Shown in pieces: positions 25,135 to 35,314 of a stretch of DNA of 64,000 nt (its first letter is position 1; each line of letters opens with the position of its first letter). The DNA is from Coprobacter secundus (GTDB lineage Bacteria; Bacteroidota; Bacteroidia; Bacteroidales; Coprobacteraceae): assembly GCA_000803105.1 (NCBI GenBank), contig JTDA01000016.1, forward strand, positions 44,985-108,984, read 5' to 3'. A program made the translations under genes and the position numbers. Under the pieces are notes generated by a model. It was given only the letters and a program-made list of their open reading frames with translations, was not told the DNA's origin and searched no databases.

Positions 25135-26658
25135 ATGAAAAAAGCAGAAAATCAAATATTAGTTATCTTTGGAGCTTCTGGTGATTTGACCCACCGAAAA
25201 TTATTACCTGCGCTTTTCGAATTATATTCTAGGGACTTACTTCCAGAAAAGTTCCAAGTTATAGGAGCGGCCAGAACTCCTCAAAGTACTGACGAATTTA
25301 GGAATAAGCAACAAGCATTTATTTCTGAAGTTCTAAAAATTTCAGACTATTCCCAATTGTCTAAATTGGCAGACTTCCTTCAATTGATAAATTACATTGA
25401 TTTTGATACTGATGATGCCAAGCAATATCAAATATTGAAGGAAAAAATAATTTTTCTTGAAGAAGAATACAATATACCGGACAATATTATTTACTATTTA
25501 GCTGCACCTCCTGCTATGTATGATATTATACCTGTCAATTTACAAAAATGTGGTATGAATGTAAGCTTGTCCGGTGGAAGCCGAAAAATAATAATAGAGA
25601 AACCTTTTGGATATGATTTAGAATCAGCGCAAAGACTAAATCATTTGTTAGAATCGATTTTTCATGAATCCGAAATATTCCGTATCGACCATTATTTAGG
25701 AAAAGAAACTGTGCAGAATATTCTTGTTCTCCGATTTTCCAACGGAATTTTTGAACCATTATGGAACCGGAACTATATTGACTTTATAGAGATTATATCT
25801 ACAGAAACATTAGGTGTCGAAAACAGAGGTAAGTACTATGATATTGTCGGAGCATTAAGAGATATGGTACAAAATCACTTAATGCAACTAATGGCTTTTA
25901 TTGCCATGGAACCTCCAGCCACATTTGATCCAGAATCAATTCGGGACGAAATCGCCAAAGTTTTCAAAGCTTTACATGTATATTCTCCTGAAGAAAGAGT
26001 TCACAATATAATACGAGGACAATATATGGAAGGTGATATAGACGAAAAAAAGGTAATTGGATATCGCCGTGAAAAAAATGTTGCCCCAAACTCCAATACT
26101 GAAACATATATCGCTATGAAACTAATGATTGATAACTGGAGATGGGGAGGGATTCCATTTTTCATCTATACAGGAAAACGTTTGAAAGAAAAACGGACAG
26201 AGATTATTATTCATTTCAAATCGACACCACAACAACTCTTTATCGGACAGTGCTCAGGAAGCTCATGTAATCAACTCATTATTAAAGTTCAACCGGATGA
26301 AAGTATTTTATTAAAATTCGGACTAAAGATTCCAGGAGCAGGATTTGAAGTCAAGCAAGTCAGTATGGATTTCAAATATAATACATTGAGTAAAGAAAAA
26401 CTTCCGGATGCATATGAACGTCTCTTGTTAGACGCTATGTTAGGAGATTCGACTCTATTTTCTAGAAATGATGCATTAGAGGCCAGTTGGAAATTCATTG
26501 ATCCTATAGAAGAAGAATGGAAAAAACATCCATCCAAAGACTTATGTTATTATAAAGCCGGTAGTACTGGTCCTGCCATAATCAGTAATTTTAGGGAACA
26601 GACATTCAGATATATTCGGAATGAGTGTGAATTGCCTATACGAAACGAAATGCAATGA
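25135..26658 (+). CDS. zwf: glucose-6-phosphate 1-dehydrogenase
   Basis: First enzyme of the oxidative pentose phosphate pathway, making 6-phosphogluconolactone and NADPH. Landmarks in the 507-residue product: the dinucleotide loop VIFGASGDLTHRKLLPAL, KIIIEKPFGYDLESA, and the active-site signature RIDHYLGKETVQNILVLRF. Family length is normal. The operon position between gnd and pgl fits. Its TGA overlaps the pgl ATG by four bases (ATGA), so the two are probably translationally coupled. Confidence 0.97.
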   Translation: MKKAENQILVIFGASGDLTHRKLLPALFELYSRDLLPEKFQVIGAARTPQSTDEFRNKQQAFISEVLKISDYSQLSKLADFLQLINYIDFDTDDAKQYQILKEKIIFLEEEYNIPDNIIYYLAAPPAMYDIIPVNLQKCGMNVSLSGGSRKIIIEKPFGYDLESAQRLNHLLESIFHESEIFRIDHYLGKETVQNILVLRFSNGIFEPLWNRNYIDFIEIISTETLGVENRGKYYDIVGALRDMVQNHLMQLMAFIAMEPPATFDPESIRDEIAKVFKALHVYSPEERVHNIIRGQYMEGDIDEKKVIGYRREKNVAPNSNTETYIAMKLMIDNWRWGGIPFFIYTGKRLKEKRTEIIIHFKSTPQQLFIGQCSGSSCNQLIIKVQPDESILLKFGLKIPGAGFEVKQVSMDFKYNTLSKEKLPDAYERLLLDAMLGDSTLFSRNDALEASWKFIDPIEEEWKKHPSKDLCYYKAGSTGPAIISNFREQTFRYIRNECELPIRNEMQ

Positions 26659-27359
26659 AAAATTTAAGAAGATATCATAATACAGACATCCTTTTTAAGT
26701 CTCTAACACAAGATATAAAGGAAAAAATGGATTTGGACCTGAATTCTCTTTTTTATTTAGCTATATCTGGAGGAAATACTGCTATAAAGATGTTCGATTA
26801 TTGGATAAACAAGAATCTTATACCTATATCATGGGAACGGATACGGTTCTTTTGGGTTGATGAACGCTGTGTTCCGCCAAATAATTCAGAAAGTAATTAT
26901 TTTCAGGCGAAAAAGCATTTATTTGAACCGTTGAATATACCTATGGAACATATTTTTAGAATCAAGGGAGAAAAGAATCCACATGAAGAAGCCTCAGAAT
27001 ACGGAAATCTAATAAACAATTTAGTCCCTCACAAAAACAACAAGCCCGCATTTAATACCGTAATCTTAGGTACGGGTCTCGATGGCCATACTGCATCGAT
27101 ATTTCCAAATAACTTATCATTATTAACGAATAATGATAATTATGCTGTCGTTCAACATCCGGAAAAACCACAAATGAGAATATCCATGACAGGAACATTG
27201 ATATTAAATGCTGACTCTATAATATTGCCAATTGTAGGTAAAGAGAAAAAGGATATTATAAAAAAAATAATATCCGATGATAAAGAGGACTTATACCTTC
27301 CTGGTAATTATATTTACAAAACAGCGAAGAATATAACTCTGTATCTTGAATATATATAG
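26655..27359 (+). CDS. pgl: 6-phosphogluconolactonase
   Basis: Hydrolyses 6-phosphogluconolactone, completing the oxidative branch together with zwf and gnd. The 234-residue protein is DevB-type: FYLAISGGNTAIKMFDYW near the N-terminus, RFFWVDERCVPPNNSESNY in the middle, and LGTGLDGHTASIFPN. The start overlaps the zwf stop by four bases. The stop lies 6 bases from the stop of the convergent trmD gene; no terminator hairpin is evident in that gap. Confidence 0.94.
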   Translation: MKNLRRYHNTDILFKSLTQDIKEKMDLDLNSLFYLAISGGNTAIKMFDYWINKNLIPISWERIRFFWVDERCVPPNNSESNYFQAKKHLFEPLNIPMEHIFRIKGEKNPHEEASEYGNLINNLVPHKNNKPAFNTVILGTGLDGHTASIFPNNLSLLTNNDNYAVVQHPEKPQMRISMTGTLILNADSIILPIVGKEKKDIIKKIISDDKEDLYLPGNYIYKTAKNITLYLEYI

Positions 27360-27365
27360 TAAAAG

Positions 27366-28046
27366 TCATTCATCTTCTAATAAGTCAGGACGCAGACGAC
27401 GAGTACGTTCTACGGACATATCATGCTCCCATTCTTCTATTTTTCGTTGATGCCCCGACAATAGTATATCTGGAACTTTCCATCCTTTATATTCTGATGG
27501 TCGAGTATATATAGGCGCAGCCAAAAGATTATCTTGGAATGAATCGGACAAGGCCGATTGTTCATCGCCAATCGCCCCCGGAATTAACCTGATGATGGCA
27601 TCGCACATTACAGCTGCAGCTAACTCTCCCCCTGTAAGGACATAATCACCTATCGATATCTCTTTTGTTATAAGGTGTTCCCGAATGCGGTAATCTATTC
27701 CTTTATAATGACCACACAAAATTATCAAATTTCCAGCCATAGACAAGCGATTCGCCATAGACTGTTTAAATTGCTCTCCATCGGGAGAGGTAAATATTAC
27801 TTCATCGTAAATGCGTTCACTTTTTAGTTTACTAATAGCCCTATCAACAGGTTCTATTTGCATCACCATTCCTGCTGTTCCTCCGAAAGGGTAATCATCT
27901 ACTCGCCGATGCTTATTGGTTGAATAATCTCGAAGATTATGGACAAAAATTTCTGCCAGGCCTTTATCTTGGGCTCTTTTCAATATAGAACAGTTCAAGG
28001 GACTATCGAGCAATTCCGGTAAGACTGTAATGATATCAATGCGCAT
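27366..28046 (-). CDS. trmD: tRNA (guanine(37)-N1)-methyltransferase
   Basis: Makes m1G37 in tRNAs with G36, preventing frameshift errors. The 226-residue product from ATG 28046 begins MRIDIITVLPELLDSPL. It shows the SPOUT-knot motifs DDYPFGGTAGMVMQIEP, LCGHYKGIDYRIREH and EISIGDYVLTGGELAAAVMCDAI, and a C-terminal tail with WKVPDILLSGHQRKIEEWE. An in-frame extension upstream overlaps the promoter and was not used. Single gene, divergent from ligA. Confidence 0.97.
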   Translation of the reverse strand: MRIDIITVLPELLDSPLNCSILKRAQDKGLAEIFVHNLRDYSTNKHRRVDDYPFGGTAGMVMQIEPVDRAISKLKSERIYDEVIFTSPDGEQFKQSMANRLSMAGNLIILCGHYKGIDYRIREHLITKEISIGDYVLTGGELAAAVMCDAIIRLIPGAIGDEQSALSDSFQDNLLAAPIYTRPSEYKGWKVPDILLSGHQRKIEEWEHDMSVERTRRLRPDLLEDE

Positions 28047-28067
28047 GTAATCAATTTTTCTTTTGCG

Positions 28068-28098
28068 CAAAATTAACTTTTTGAATCGGGCTACGCAA
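28068..28098 (-). promoter_or_regulatory. promoter of trmD
   Basis: Minus strand TTG (28098-28096), 20-base spacer, TAATTTTG (28075-28068): a full match to the Bacteroidota -33/-7 consensus. It overlaps the divergent upstream region of ligA. Confidence 0.7.
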
Positions 28099-28165
28099 TC
28101 TTTTTATTTGTTTCTTTTTTATGAAGAATAAATAGAACAAAAATATGCGATAAACAGTTTTTCTC

Positions 28166-28173
28166 TATATTTG
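28166..28173 (+). promoter_or_regulatory. -7 promoter element for ligA
   Basis: TATATTTG (TAnnTTTG), 21 bases before the chosen ATG at 28195. Confidence 0.6.
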
Positions 28174-28194
28174 CATAAGAGAAATATAATTCTG

Positions 28195-30198
28195 ATGGAT
28201 GAAATAAAAAATAAAATTGACGAGCTCAGACAAAAGCTTAATGAGCATAATTATAACTATTATGTGTGTAACTCACCAACTATATCAGACCGAGACTTTG
28301 ATATGATGATGGACGAATTACAAAAGCTGGAAGAAAAATATCCCGAATTTAATGATCCGAATTCTCCAACTCAAAGAGTGGGAAACGATATAAATAAATC
28401 ATTTTCTCAAGTCGAACATAAATATCCGATGCTTTCTTTGGGTAACACCTATACAAAAGAAGAGGTAGAAGCTTTCTATGAACGTGTTAAAAGTGGACTG
28501 AACGATAATTTCAAAATCGTAGGAGAATTGAAATATGATGGGACATCGATTTCTCTTACTTATATTGATGGGAAATTGGTACGTGCTGTTACCCGGGGTG
28601 ATGGTGTCAGGGGAGATGATGTTACTGAAAATGTAAAGACCATCCGAAGTATTCCTTTACAATTGAGAGGAAGCAATTATCCAAAAGAATTTGAAATAAG
28701 GGGTGAAATCCTTATGCCTTGGACTGTATTCGAAGCACTGAATGAAGAACGGGAGAGACAGGAAGAACCTCTTTTTGCCAATCCTCGTAATGCAGCGGCC
28801 GGAACTCTTAAATCTCAAAATTCTGCAGTTGTAGCTTCTCGAAATTTAGATGCATATTTGTACTATATATTAGGTGATGGACTTCCGTCAGATAGTCATT
28901 ATGAAAACTTGCAAATAGCTCGTAGTTGGGGATTTAAGATTTCTGATGCAATGAAGGTCTGTGATACGCTCGATGATATGATGAGTTTCATCGATTATTG
29001 GGATATTAACCGAAAGAATTTGCCTGTTGCAACTGATGGTATAGTATTCAAAGTATCGTCTCTTTTACAACAGAAAAATTTGGGTTATACAGCAAAATCT
29101 CCACGATGGGCCATTGCTTATAAATTCCAAGCAGAACGAGCTATAACACGATTGAATTCTGTGTCTTACCAGGTTGGACGTACGGGGACGATTACCCCCG
29201 TAGCCAATCTCGAACCAGTACAACTATCAGGAACCATTGTCAAAAGGGCATCTTTACACAATGACGACATTATTCAGTCTCTTGACTTACATATTGGTGA
29301 TATGGTATATGTCGAAAAAGGGGGAGAAATCATTCCTAAAATAACGGGGGTCGATAAGGATACAAGAATGCTAATCGGTGAGAAAGTTCATTTTATAAAG
29401 CGCTGCCCGGAATGTAACACACCATTAATCAGATATGAAGGAGAAGCTGCACACTATTGTCCAAATGAAGACGGTTGTCCTCCTCAGATAAAAGGTAAAA
29501 TTGAGCATTTTATCAGTCGGAAGGCGATGAATATAGACGGTTTGGGACCGGAAACAATAGACCTTTTTTACCGTATTGGATGGCTAAAAGACGTATCAGA
29601 CCTGTATCATTTAAAGGAAAATGAAATTGCCGAGCAAGAAAGATTGGGGGAAAAGTCGGCAAAAAATATAGTCGAGGCTATCGAAAATTCAAAGAATGTT
29701 CCATTCGAACGTGTTCTTTTCGCTTTAGGTATTCGTTTTGTAGGGGAGACTGTTGCAAAAAAGTTAGCAAATGCTTTTATAAACATCGATGCCTTAATGA
29801 ATGCTTCAGAAGAGGATTTAATATCTGTCGATGAAATAGGAATCAAAATAGCACAAAGCATACATAAATATTTTGAGAAAGAAGGTCATCTAAGCCTTAT
29901 ATCCCGACTAAAAGATGCAGGGTTGCAATTTGCGCTTTCCCGAGAAAGATTAGAAAATCAATCGGATAGATTAAAGGGTGCTACTATTGTTATTAGTGGT
30001 ACATTTAATCATCATTCACGTGACGAGTATAAATTATTAATAGAGCAGAACGGAGGGAAGAATACAGGATCAGTATCTGCTAAAACCTCATATTTATTAG
30101 CTGGCGAAAACATGGGGCCGGCAAAACTTGAGAAAGCAAAAAAATTGGGAATAAAAATTATCTCGGAGACTGACTTTTTGGAAATGATACAATCATGA
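28195..30198 (+). CDS. ligA: NAD-dependent DNA ligase
   Basis: Seals nicks in replication and repair using NAD. The 667-residue product from ATG 28195 starts MDEIKNKIDELRQKL. Domains in order: N-terminal Ia (VGNDINKSFSQVEHKYPMLSL); adenylation domain with the nucleotide-accepting lysine in GELKYDGTSISLTY; OB fold; a Cys4 zinc finger (CPECNTPL and HYCPNEDGC, about residues 405-430); helix-hairpin-helix repeats (NIDGLGPETIDLF, LGIRFVGETVAKKLA); and a C-terminal BRCT domain (GATIVISGTFNHHSRDEYK). A longer frame upstream lies in the promoter. Probably cotranscribed with the next gene. Confidence 0.97.
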   Translation: MDEIKNKIDELRQKLNEHNYNYYVCNSPTISDRDFDMMMDELQKLEEKYPEFNDPNSPTQRVGNDINKSFSQVEHKYPMLSLGNTYTKEEVEAFYERVKSGLNDNFKIVGELKYDGTSISLTYIDGKLVRAVTRGDGVRGDDVTENVKTIRSIPLQLRGSNYPKEFEIRGEILMPWTVFEALNEERERQEEPLFANPRNAAAGTLKSQNSAVVASRNLDAYLYYILGDGLPSDSHYENLQIARSWGFKISDAMKVCDTLDDMMSFIDYWDINRKNLPVATDGIVFKVSSLLQQKNLGYTAKSPRWAIAYKFQAERAITRLNSVSYQVGRTGTITPVANLEPVQLSGTIVKRASLHNDDIIQSLDLHIGDMVYVEKGGEIIPKITGVDKDTRMLIGEKVHFIKRCPECNTPLIRYEGEAAHYCPNEDGCPPQIKGKIEHFISRKAMNIDGLGPETIDLFYRIGWLKDVSDLYHLKENEIAEQERLGEKSAKNIVEAIENSKNVPFERVLFALGIRFVGETVAKKLANAFINIDALMNASEEDLISVDEIGIKIAQSIHKYFEKEGHLSLISRLKDAGLQFALSRERLENQSDRLKGATIVISGTFNHHSRDEYKLLIEQNGGKNTGSVSAKTSYLLAGENMGPAKLEKAKKLGIKIISETDFLEMIQS

Positions 30199-30225
30199 CT
30201 CTTTATAAATGAAAAACCATAAAAT

Positions 30226-30765
30226 ATGCTGTCATATTTAATTAAAAGAGAAATAAAAAAACAATTAAAACGCTCGACAATAAAGCGAAAAAAGAGATTT
30301 TTGGATTATAGAGATGTTGACGCTATAACTTTTATGGTTGAACAGAGACAATTAGAAGAACTAAAACCTCTAATGCAAAGTTTCTTATTGGAGGGAATAC
30401 AAGCTTCAATAGTCGTACTGAATATTGCAGGTATTCCGATTGACCCGGAATATCCGGCAGTTTCTATTATCGAAATACGAGCTGAAAATACAGTTAAGCA
30501 AAAGATGCTTCCTAATAAAGAAATAGTGAAACGCTTTATTAGTATTCGCCCGTCAGTTGTTTGTGATTTAACCACTCAAGAATTTTTGCCTCTGTTATAT
30601 CTATTAAGTATCTCAATGGCAACGATGAAAATCGGAATAGAAAAAGGGGAGCTCCCTCTCTTTGATTTTATGCTAAAACCTTTAGATGAAAATTCATCGT
30701 ATGAGTTAGCTAAAAATTTGTTTTTTTATTGGAAGAGCATTGATATAAAAAATAATAATTCGTAA
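30226..30765 (+). CDS. conserved hypothetical protein (probably DUF6913)
   Basis: Cytoplasmic 179-residue protein that starts with a very basic helix (MLSYLIKREIKKQLKRSTIKRKKR) and continues as an alpha/beta domain (IQASIVVLNIAGIPIDPE, FISIRPSVVCDLTTQEFLPLLYLLSIS). There is no signal peptide. It lies 27 bases after ligA and 42 bases before dapA, a neighbourhood I associate with the Bacteroidota family DUF6913; that name is from memory of genomic context. The dapA promoter overlaps its 3' end. Function unknown; the basic N-terminus could contact nucleic acid or membrane. Confidence 0.75.
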   Translation: MLSYLIKREIKKQLKRSTIKRKKRFLDYRDVDAITFMVEQRQLEELKPLMQSFLLEGIQASIVVLNIAGIPIDPEYPAVSIIEIRAENTVKQKMLPNKEIVKRFISIRPSVVCDLTTQEFLPLLYLLSISMATMKIGIEKGELPLFDFMLKPLDENSSYELAKNLFFYWKSIDIKNNNS

Positions 30766-30770
30766 TTTTG
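30740..30770 (+). promoter_or_regulatory. promoter of dapA
   Basis: TTG (30740-30742), 20-base spacer, TAATTTTG (30763-30770): a full -33/-7 match. It lies across the stop codon of the upstream gene, so dapA can be expressed independently of ligA. Confidence 0.7.
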
Positions 30771-30807
30771 AGGCCGCTTAATTAGACTTTTTGAATCAAA
30801 AGGATAT

Positions 30808-31701
30808 ATGACACAAATTAATTTAAAAGGAATGGGCGTAGCCCTGATTACCCCTTTCAAAGAAGACGAATCAGTAGACTATGATGCTCTTTCCAGGCTA
30901 ATTGAATACCAGATTAAGAATGGTGTGGATTATCTTGTTGTATTAGGAACCACAGCAGAAACACCCACCTTGACAGAAGAAGAAAAAGACAAAATTCTAC
31001 AATTGGTTATCGAACGAATAAAAGGACGCGTGCCCATTGTGTTGGGACTTGGAGGGAATAATACTAAAGGAATCGTAGACACATTAAAAAATAAAAATTT
31101 CACAGGAGTCGATGCAATTTTATCTGTAGTACCTTACTATAATAAACCATCTCAAGAGGGGATTTATCAACATTATAAAGCGATTGCTTCAGCAACAAAA
31201 CTACCTGTTATTTTGTATAATGTCCCGGGACGTACAGGTGTAAATATGACTGCGCAAACGACTCTGAGATTAGCGAACGAATTTGACAATATCGTAGCTA
31301 TTAAAGAAGCTTCAGGAAATATCACTCAAATGGATGATATTATAAAGCATAAACCGAAAGACTTCATGGTTATTTCAGGTGACGATGGTATAACATTCCC
31401 GTTAATTACGTTAGGAGCTGTTGGGGTAATTTCTGTTATAGGAAATGCATTTCCTAAAGAATTTAGTCGTATGGTACGATTGGCAATAAATGGAGATTAC
31501 GACAATGCCCTTCAGATTCACCATCGTTTTACTGAACTATTCGAACTTTTGTTTGTAGACGGAAATCCTGCAGGGGTAAAAAGTATTTTAAGTGTAATGG
31601 GATACATTCAAAATAAATTACGATTACCATTAGTTCCGACGCGGATAACCACATTTGAAAAAATACGTGAAGTTTTGAACAAATTGAATATAATCTGTTA
31701 A
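30808..31701 (+). CDS. dapA: 4-hydroxy-tetrahydrodipicolinate synthase
   Basis: Condenses pyruvate with aspartate semialdehyde in lysine and diaminopimelate synthesis. It is a class I aldolase barrel of 297 residues. GVALITPFKEDESVDYDAL opens the barrel, VLGTTAETPTL is the substrate loop, VPYYNKPSQEGIYQHYKAI carries the catalytic tyrosine, and the Schiff-base lysine is K166 in NIVAIKEASGN. VPGRTGVN supplies the carboxylate-binding arginine. Family length is normal. Confidence 0.96.
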   Translation: MTQINLKGMGVALITPFKEDESVDYDALSRLIEYQIKNGVDYLVVLGTTAETPTLTEEEKDKILQLVIERIKGRVPIVLGLGGNNTKGIVDTLKNKNFTGVDAILSVVPYYNKPSQEGIYQHYKAIASATKLPVILYNVPGRTGVNMTAQTTLRLANEFDNIVAIKEASGNITQMDDIIKHKPKDFMVISGDDGITFPLITLGAVGVISVIGNAFPKEFSRMVRLAINGDYDNALQIHHRFTELFELLFVDGNPAGVKSILSVMGYIQNKLRLPLVPTRITTFEKIREVLNKLNIIC

Positions 31702-31798
31702 ACATTAAACAAAGCAAAATTATAATCTATTGTCAATAATCAACATTTATCTTATAATTATGTTGAATAGATAAAACAATATTTACTCAAATATTATT

Positions 31799-32260
31799 AT
31801 GATACAAAGAATTCAATCTATATTTTTATTAATTGTAGCGGCTTTAATGGTTACATTAATCTTCATGCCCTTGGCAAGTTTCAATACAGTAAATGCATCT
31901 TTTGAGTTTATGTCATATGGTGTAGTTTCTTTGGGTGAACCTTCATTTACAGCTGTTACAACTTGGTCACTTACAACACTTTTATCTCTTTCAGGTATAT
32001 TGGCATTTATATCCATTTTCTTTTACAAGAAAAGATCATTACAAATACGGTGTTGTCAATTTAACTTTTTATTGATATTGGCTTTTTATTTGGTCTTTTT
32101 TATTTATTGGTGGACTATACAGGATGACCTTGCTGCTCAAAGTATCGCATTGGAGGCGTCTTTAACAATGCCTATTGCCGCCTTGATTTTGGATTATTTA
32201 GCTATGAAAAAAATAAAACAAGATGATGATTTGGTAAAATCTATGGATCGCATTAGATAA
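31799..32260 (+). CDS. DUF4293-type four-helix membrane protein
   Basis: The 153-residue protein has four predicted membrane helices: SIFLLIVAALMVTLIFMPL, TTWSLTTLLSLSGILAFISIFF, NFLLILAFYLVFFIYWW, and MPIAALILDYLAM. It ends in a charged tail with KKIKQDDDLVKSMDRIR. The MIQRIQSIFLL start and overall plan match DUF4293, a Bacteroidota-specific inner-membrane family with no known function. Monocistronic, ending in a long bidirectional hairpin shared with uvrA. Confidence 0.82.
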   Translation: MIQRIQSIFLLIVAALMVTLIFMPLASFNTVNASFEFMSYGVVSLGEPSFTAVTTWSLTTLLSLSGILAFISIFFYKKRSLQIRCCQFNFLLILAFYLVFFIYWWTIQDDLAAQSIALEASLTMPIAALILDYLAMKKIKQDDDLVKSMDRIR

Positions 32261-32267
32261 AAGTAAT

Positions 32268-32322
32268 CTACATAAAATAAGGCCCGGGACTATCAAGTAT
32301 TTCTGGGTCTTATTTTATGTAG
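32268..32322. terminator. bidirectional terminator between the DUF4293 gene and uvrA
   Basis: CTACATAAAATAAG (32268-32281) pairs perfectly with CTTATTTTATGTAG (32309-32322), and the inner CCC/GGG bases extend the stem with G-U pairs. It is placed between two convergent genes. Confidence 0.8.
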
Positions 32323-32333
32323 AAACTATCGTA

Positions 32334-35123
32334 TCATGCCAACTTCTCTTTTAAGAATTTTCCAGTATAGGAATTGGAACAATTTGCGACATCTTCAGGC
32401 GTACCCTCACAAACTAGATAGCCACCTTTATCTCCACCTTCAGGCCCCATATCTATGATATAATCGGCACATTTGATAACATCCATATTATGCTCAATTA
32501 TAATCACAGTATGGCCTTTATCTATCAGTGCATTAAATGCTTTCAATAAAGTCTTTATATCATGAAAATGTAGTCCGGTTGTAGGTTCGTCAAATATAAA
32601 AATCGTAGGCTCCAATTTTTCATTACTTAAAAAGTATGCCAACTTAACTCTTTGGTTTTCACCACCAGAAAGAGTAGAAGATGATTGCCCTAACTTTATG
32701 TAACCTAATCCTACATCTTGCAACGGTTGTAACCTTTTAATAATTTTATTTTCAGTATTACCCGGATAGGCAGAAAAGAATTCAATTGCCTGATTTATTG
32801 TCATATCCAAGACATCATTGATATTTTTTCCATGATATTCGATTTCCAACACCTCTTGCTTAAATCTTTTTCCATGGCAACTTTCACATTCCAATGTAAT
32901 ATCTGCCATAAATTGCATTTCCACAGTAATCGTACCTTCTCCTTTACACTCTTCACAGCGCCCACCTTCTACGTTAAAGGAAAAATAAGCTGGGGTAAAC
33001 CCCATTTGTTTTGCTCCCTGTTGTTCTGCAAATAATTTTCGGATTTCATCATAAGCCTTTAAATATGTAGCAGGATTTGAACGGGATGATTTACCAATAG
33101 GATTTTGATCGACAAACTCGATATGTTTCATAAAGTCGATATCTCCAGAAAGTTTATTATATGTTCCCGGCAATTCACTTCCCTCATCATAATAACGTGA
33201 TAATGCCTTAAAAAGAACATCTCTGACCAATGAAGATTTGCCAGAACCACTAACTCCCGTCACCACAGTCATTACTTGTAAAGGAAATGAAACATTTATA
33301 TTTTTTAGATTGTTATGAGCTGCACCTTCAATATTGATTGACATATTCCACGGTCGCCTGTATTCAGGTATATCTATGATTTCTTCACCTGTCAGATACC
33401 GAACAGTATAGCTTTTCGATGCCCTTTTTAAATTTGACAAATCTCCTTGATATACGACTTCACCACCTAATCTACCTGCTTTCGGTCCTATATCTATAAT
33501 ATAATCAGCAGCTTTTATTATATCTTCATCATGCTCTACAACAATAACCGTATTTCCTAAATTTTGTAATTTTCGTAATACTTGTATCAATAATCCAGTA
33601 TCCCGAGAATGTAAACCGATACTGGGCTCATCCAATATGTAAAGAGACCCGACCAAACTACTACCTAATGATGTAGCCAAATTTATTCGCTGGCTTTCCC
33701 CTCCGGATAAGGTAGACGATAAACGATTAAGTGTCAAATATCCCAAACCCACATCAAGAAGGAATGTAATACGGCTGTTTATCTCGGTTAATAGTCGCTT
33801 TGCAACGGACGTATCGTATTCATCCAACATAAGTTCGTCAAAAAAAACTTTCAGTTCAGTAATCGGTAATTGTACCAATTCTGAAATAGATTTACCTCCA
33901 ATCTTAACATATTGAGCTTGAGGCTTCAATCTACTTCCTTTACAATCCGGACATAATGTTTTCCCCCGATATCGGGCTAGCATTACTCTATATTGAATTT
34001 TATATTGATTTTCTTCCAACATGCGAAAAAAATCATTTATTCCTTCAAAATATTCGTTCCCGTTCCATAATAATTCTTTTTGCTTTGATGTCAATTGATA
34101 ATATGGTCGATGAATGGGAAAACCTATTTTTTCAGAAACACGAACAAGCTCTTTTTTCCATTCGCTCATTTTTTCTCCTCGCCAGCAAACTACAGCATCC
34201 TCATATACAGATAAAGCCTTATTGGGTATTACCAAATCTTCATCTATACCGATAACTTTACCAAAACCCTCACAGGTAGGGCATGCACCCACAGGACTAT
34301 TAAAACTGAACATTAGATCATTCGGCTCTTCAAAAATAATTCCATCAGCTTCGAATCGTTTAGAAAAAAAATGTTCTTCAGTCTTATTGTTTGATATATA
34401 GAATTTTACAATACATTCTCCGCCTCCTTCAAAAAATGCTGTTTCTACAGAGTCAGATAATCGGCTTATTGTATCATTATTTGAAGAACAGCTCAAACGG
34501 TCTATCAACAATCTTATACTTCCCTCGTCAAGATTGTCTGTATTATTTTTTATCTCTTCAATTCTAAGTATTTTGTCTTGATATTCTATACGATTGTAAC
34601 CTTCTTTCAACAAAACATCCAATTGGGAGTCCAACGATCGCCCCTCAGGTAAATGAATAGAGGTCAATATTGCAAAACGTGTACCTTCGGGATAAGAAAG
34701 CATACATTTAACAACATCTTCGACTTGATGCTTCTTTACTTCTTTCCCTGAAACTGGAGAGATGGTCTTTCCAATACGAGAATAAAGTAATCGTAGATAA
34801 TCATAAATTTCTGTAGAGGTTCCTACTGTAGAACGAGGATTGCGAGTATTGACTTTTTGTTCTATGGCTATAGCTGGTGGAATACCTTTTATAAAATCAC
34901 ACTCAGGTTTACTCATACGCCCCAAAAATTGTCTAGCATATGCAGACAAACTTTCCACATAGCGACGTTGGCCTTCTGCATATAGAGTATCAAAAGCCAA
35001 TGAAGACTTACCTGAGCCAGATAATCCCGTAATTACAACTAATTTATTTCTTGGAATTTCAATATCTATGTTCTTTAGATTATTTACTCTTGCTCCTTTT
35101 ATAAAGATATTGTTCTCTGACAT
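32334..35123 (-). CDS. uvrA: excinuclease ABC subunit A
   Basis: Damage-recognition ATPase of nucleotide excision repair. The 929-residue protein has two ABC modules: Walker A GLSGSGKSSLAFDTL near the N-terminus, signature LSGGESQRINLA, second Walker A GVSGSGKSSLVRDVL, second signature LSGGENQRVKLA, and Walker B IFIFDEPTTGLH. Zinc-binding CxxC pairs are present (CPTCEGFG and CPDCKGSR in the first half; CEECKGEG and CESCHGKRF in the second). Length and motif order are normal. Monocistronic. Confidence 0.98.
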   Translation of the reverse strand: MSENNIFIKGARVNNLKNIDIEIPRNKLVVITGLSGSGKSSLAFDTLYAEGQRRYVESLSAYARQFLGRMSKPECDFIKGIPPAIAIEQKVNTRNPRSTVGTSTEIYDYLRLLYSRIGKTISPVSGKEVKKHQVEDVVKCMLSYPEGTRFAILTSIHLPEGRSLDSQLDVLLKEGYNRIEYQDKILRIEEIKNNTDNLDEGSIRLLIDRLSCSSNNDTISRLSDSVETAFFEGGGECIVKFYISNNKTEEHFFSKRFEADGIIFEEPNDLMFSFNSPVGACPTCEGFGKVIGIDEDLVIPNKALSVYEDAVVCWRGEKMSEWKKELVRVSEKIGFPIHRPYYQLTSKQKELLWNGNEYFEGINDFFRMLEENQYKIQYRVMLARYRGKTLCPDCKGSRLKPQAQYVKIGGKSISELVQLPITELKVFFDELMLDEYDTSVAKRLLTEINSRITFLLDVGLGYLTLNRLSSTLSGGESQRINLATSLGSSLVGSLYILDEPSIGLHSRDTGLLIQVLRKLQNLGNTVIVVEHDEDIIKAADYIIDIGPKAGRLGGEVVYQGDLSNLKRASKSYTVRYLTGEEIIDIPEYRRPWNMSINIEGAAHNNLKNINVSFPLQVMTVVTGVSGSGKSSLVRDVLFKALSRYYDEGSELPGTYNKLSGDIDFMKHIEFVDQNPIGKSSRSNPATYLKAYDEIRKLFAEQQGAKQMGFTPAYFSFNVEGGRCEECKGEGTITVEMQFMADITLECESCHGKRFKQEVLEIEYHGKNINDVLDMTINQAIEFFSAYPGNTENKIIKRLQPLQDVGLGYIKLGQSSSTLSGGENQRVKLAYFLSNEKLEPTIFIFDEPTTGLHFHDIKTLLKAFNALIDKGHTVIIIEHNMDVIKCADYIIDMGPEGGDKGGYLVCEGTPEDVANCSNSYTGKFLKEKLA

Positions 35124-35150
35124 AATTAGGCATCCATTTTATAAAGAGTA

Positions 35151-35158
35151 CAAAGATA
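35151..35158 (-). promoter_or_regulatory. -7 promoter element for uvrA
   Basis: Minus strand TATCTTTG (TAnnTTTG), 27 bases before the uvrA ATG. No SOS-type operator was recognised. Confidence 0.5.
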
Positions 35159-35314
35159 ATACAAATCCATATTTTCGTTATATTTAGATACAGCTCTTTT
35201 AGTTAAAATTACAGATAATTTTAACTTACCGCATATAAATAACGAGGAAATAAAATATATTAAAAAAAGTGACATATTTCTGAACAAATGAGGTATATAC
35301 TCTTGTTTTTTATT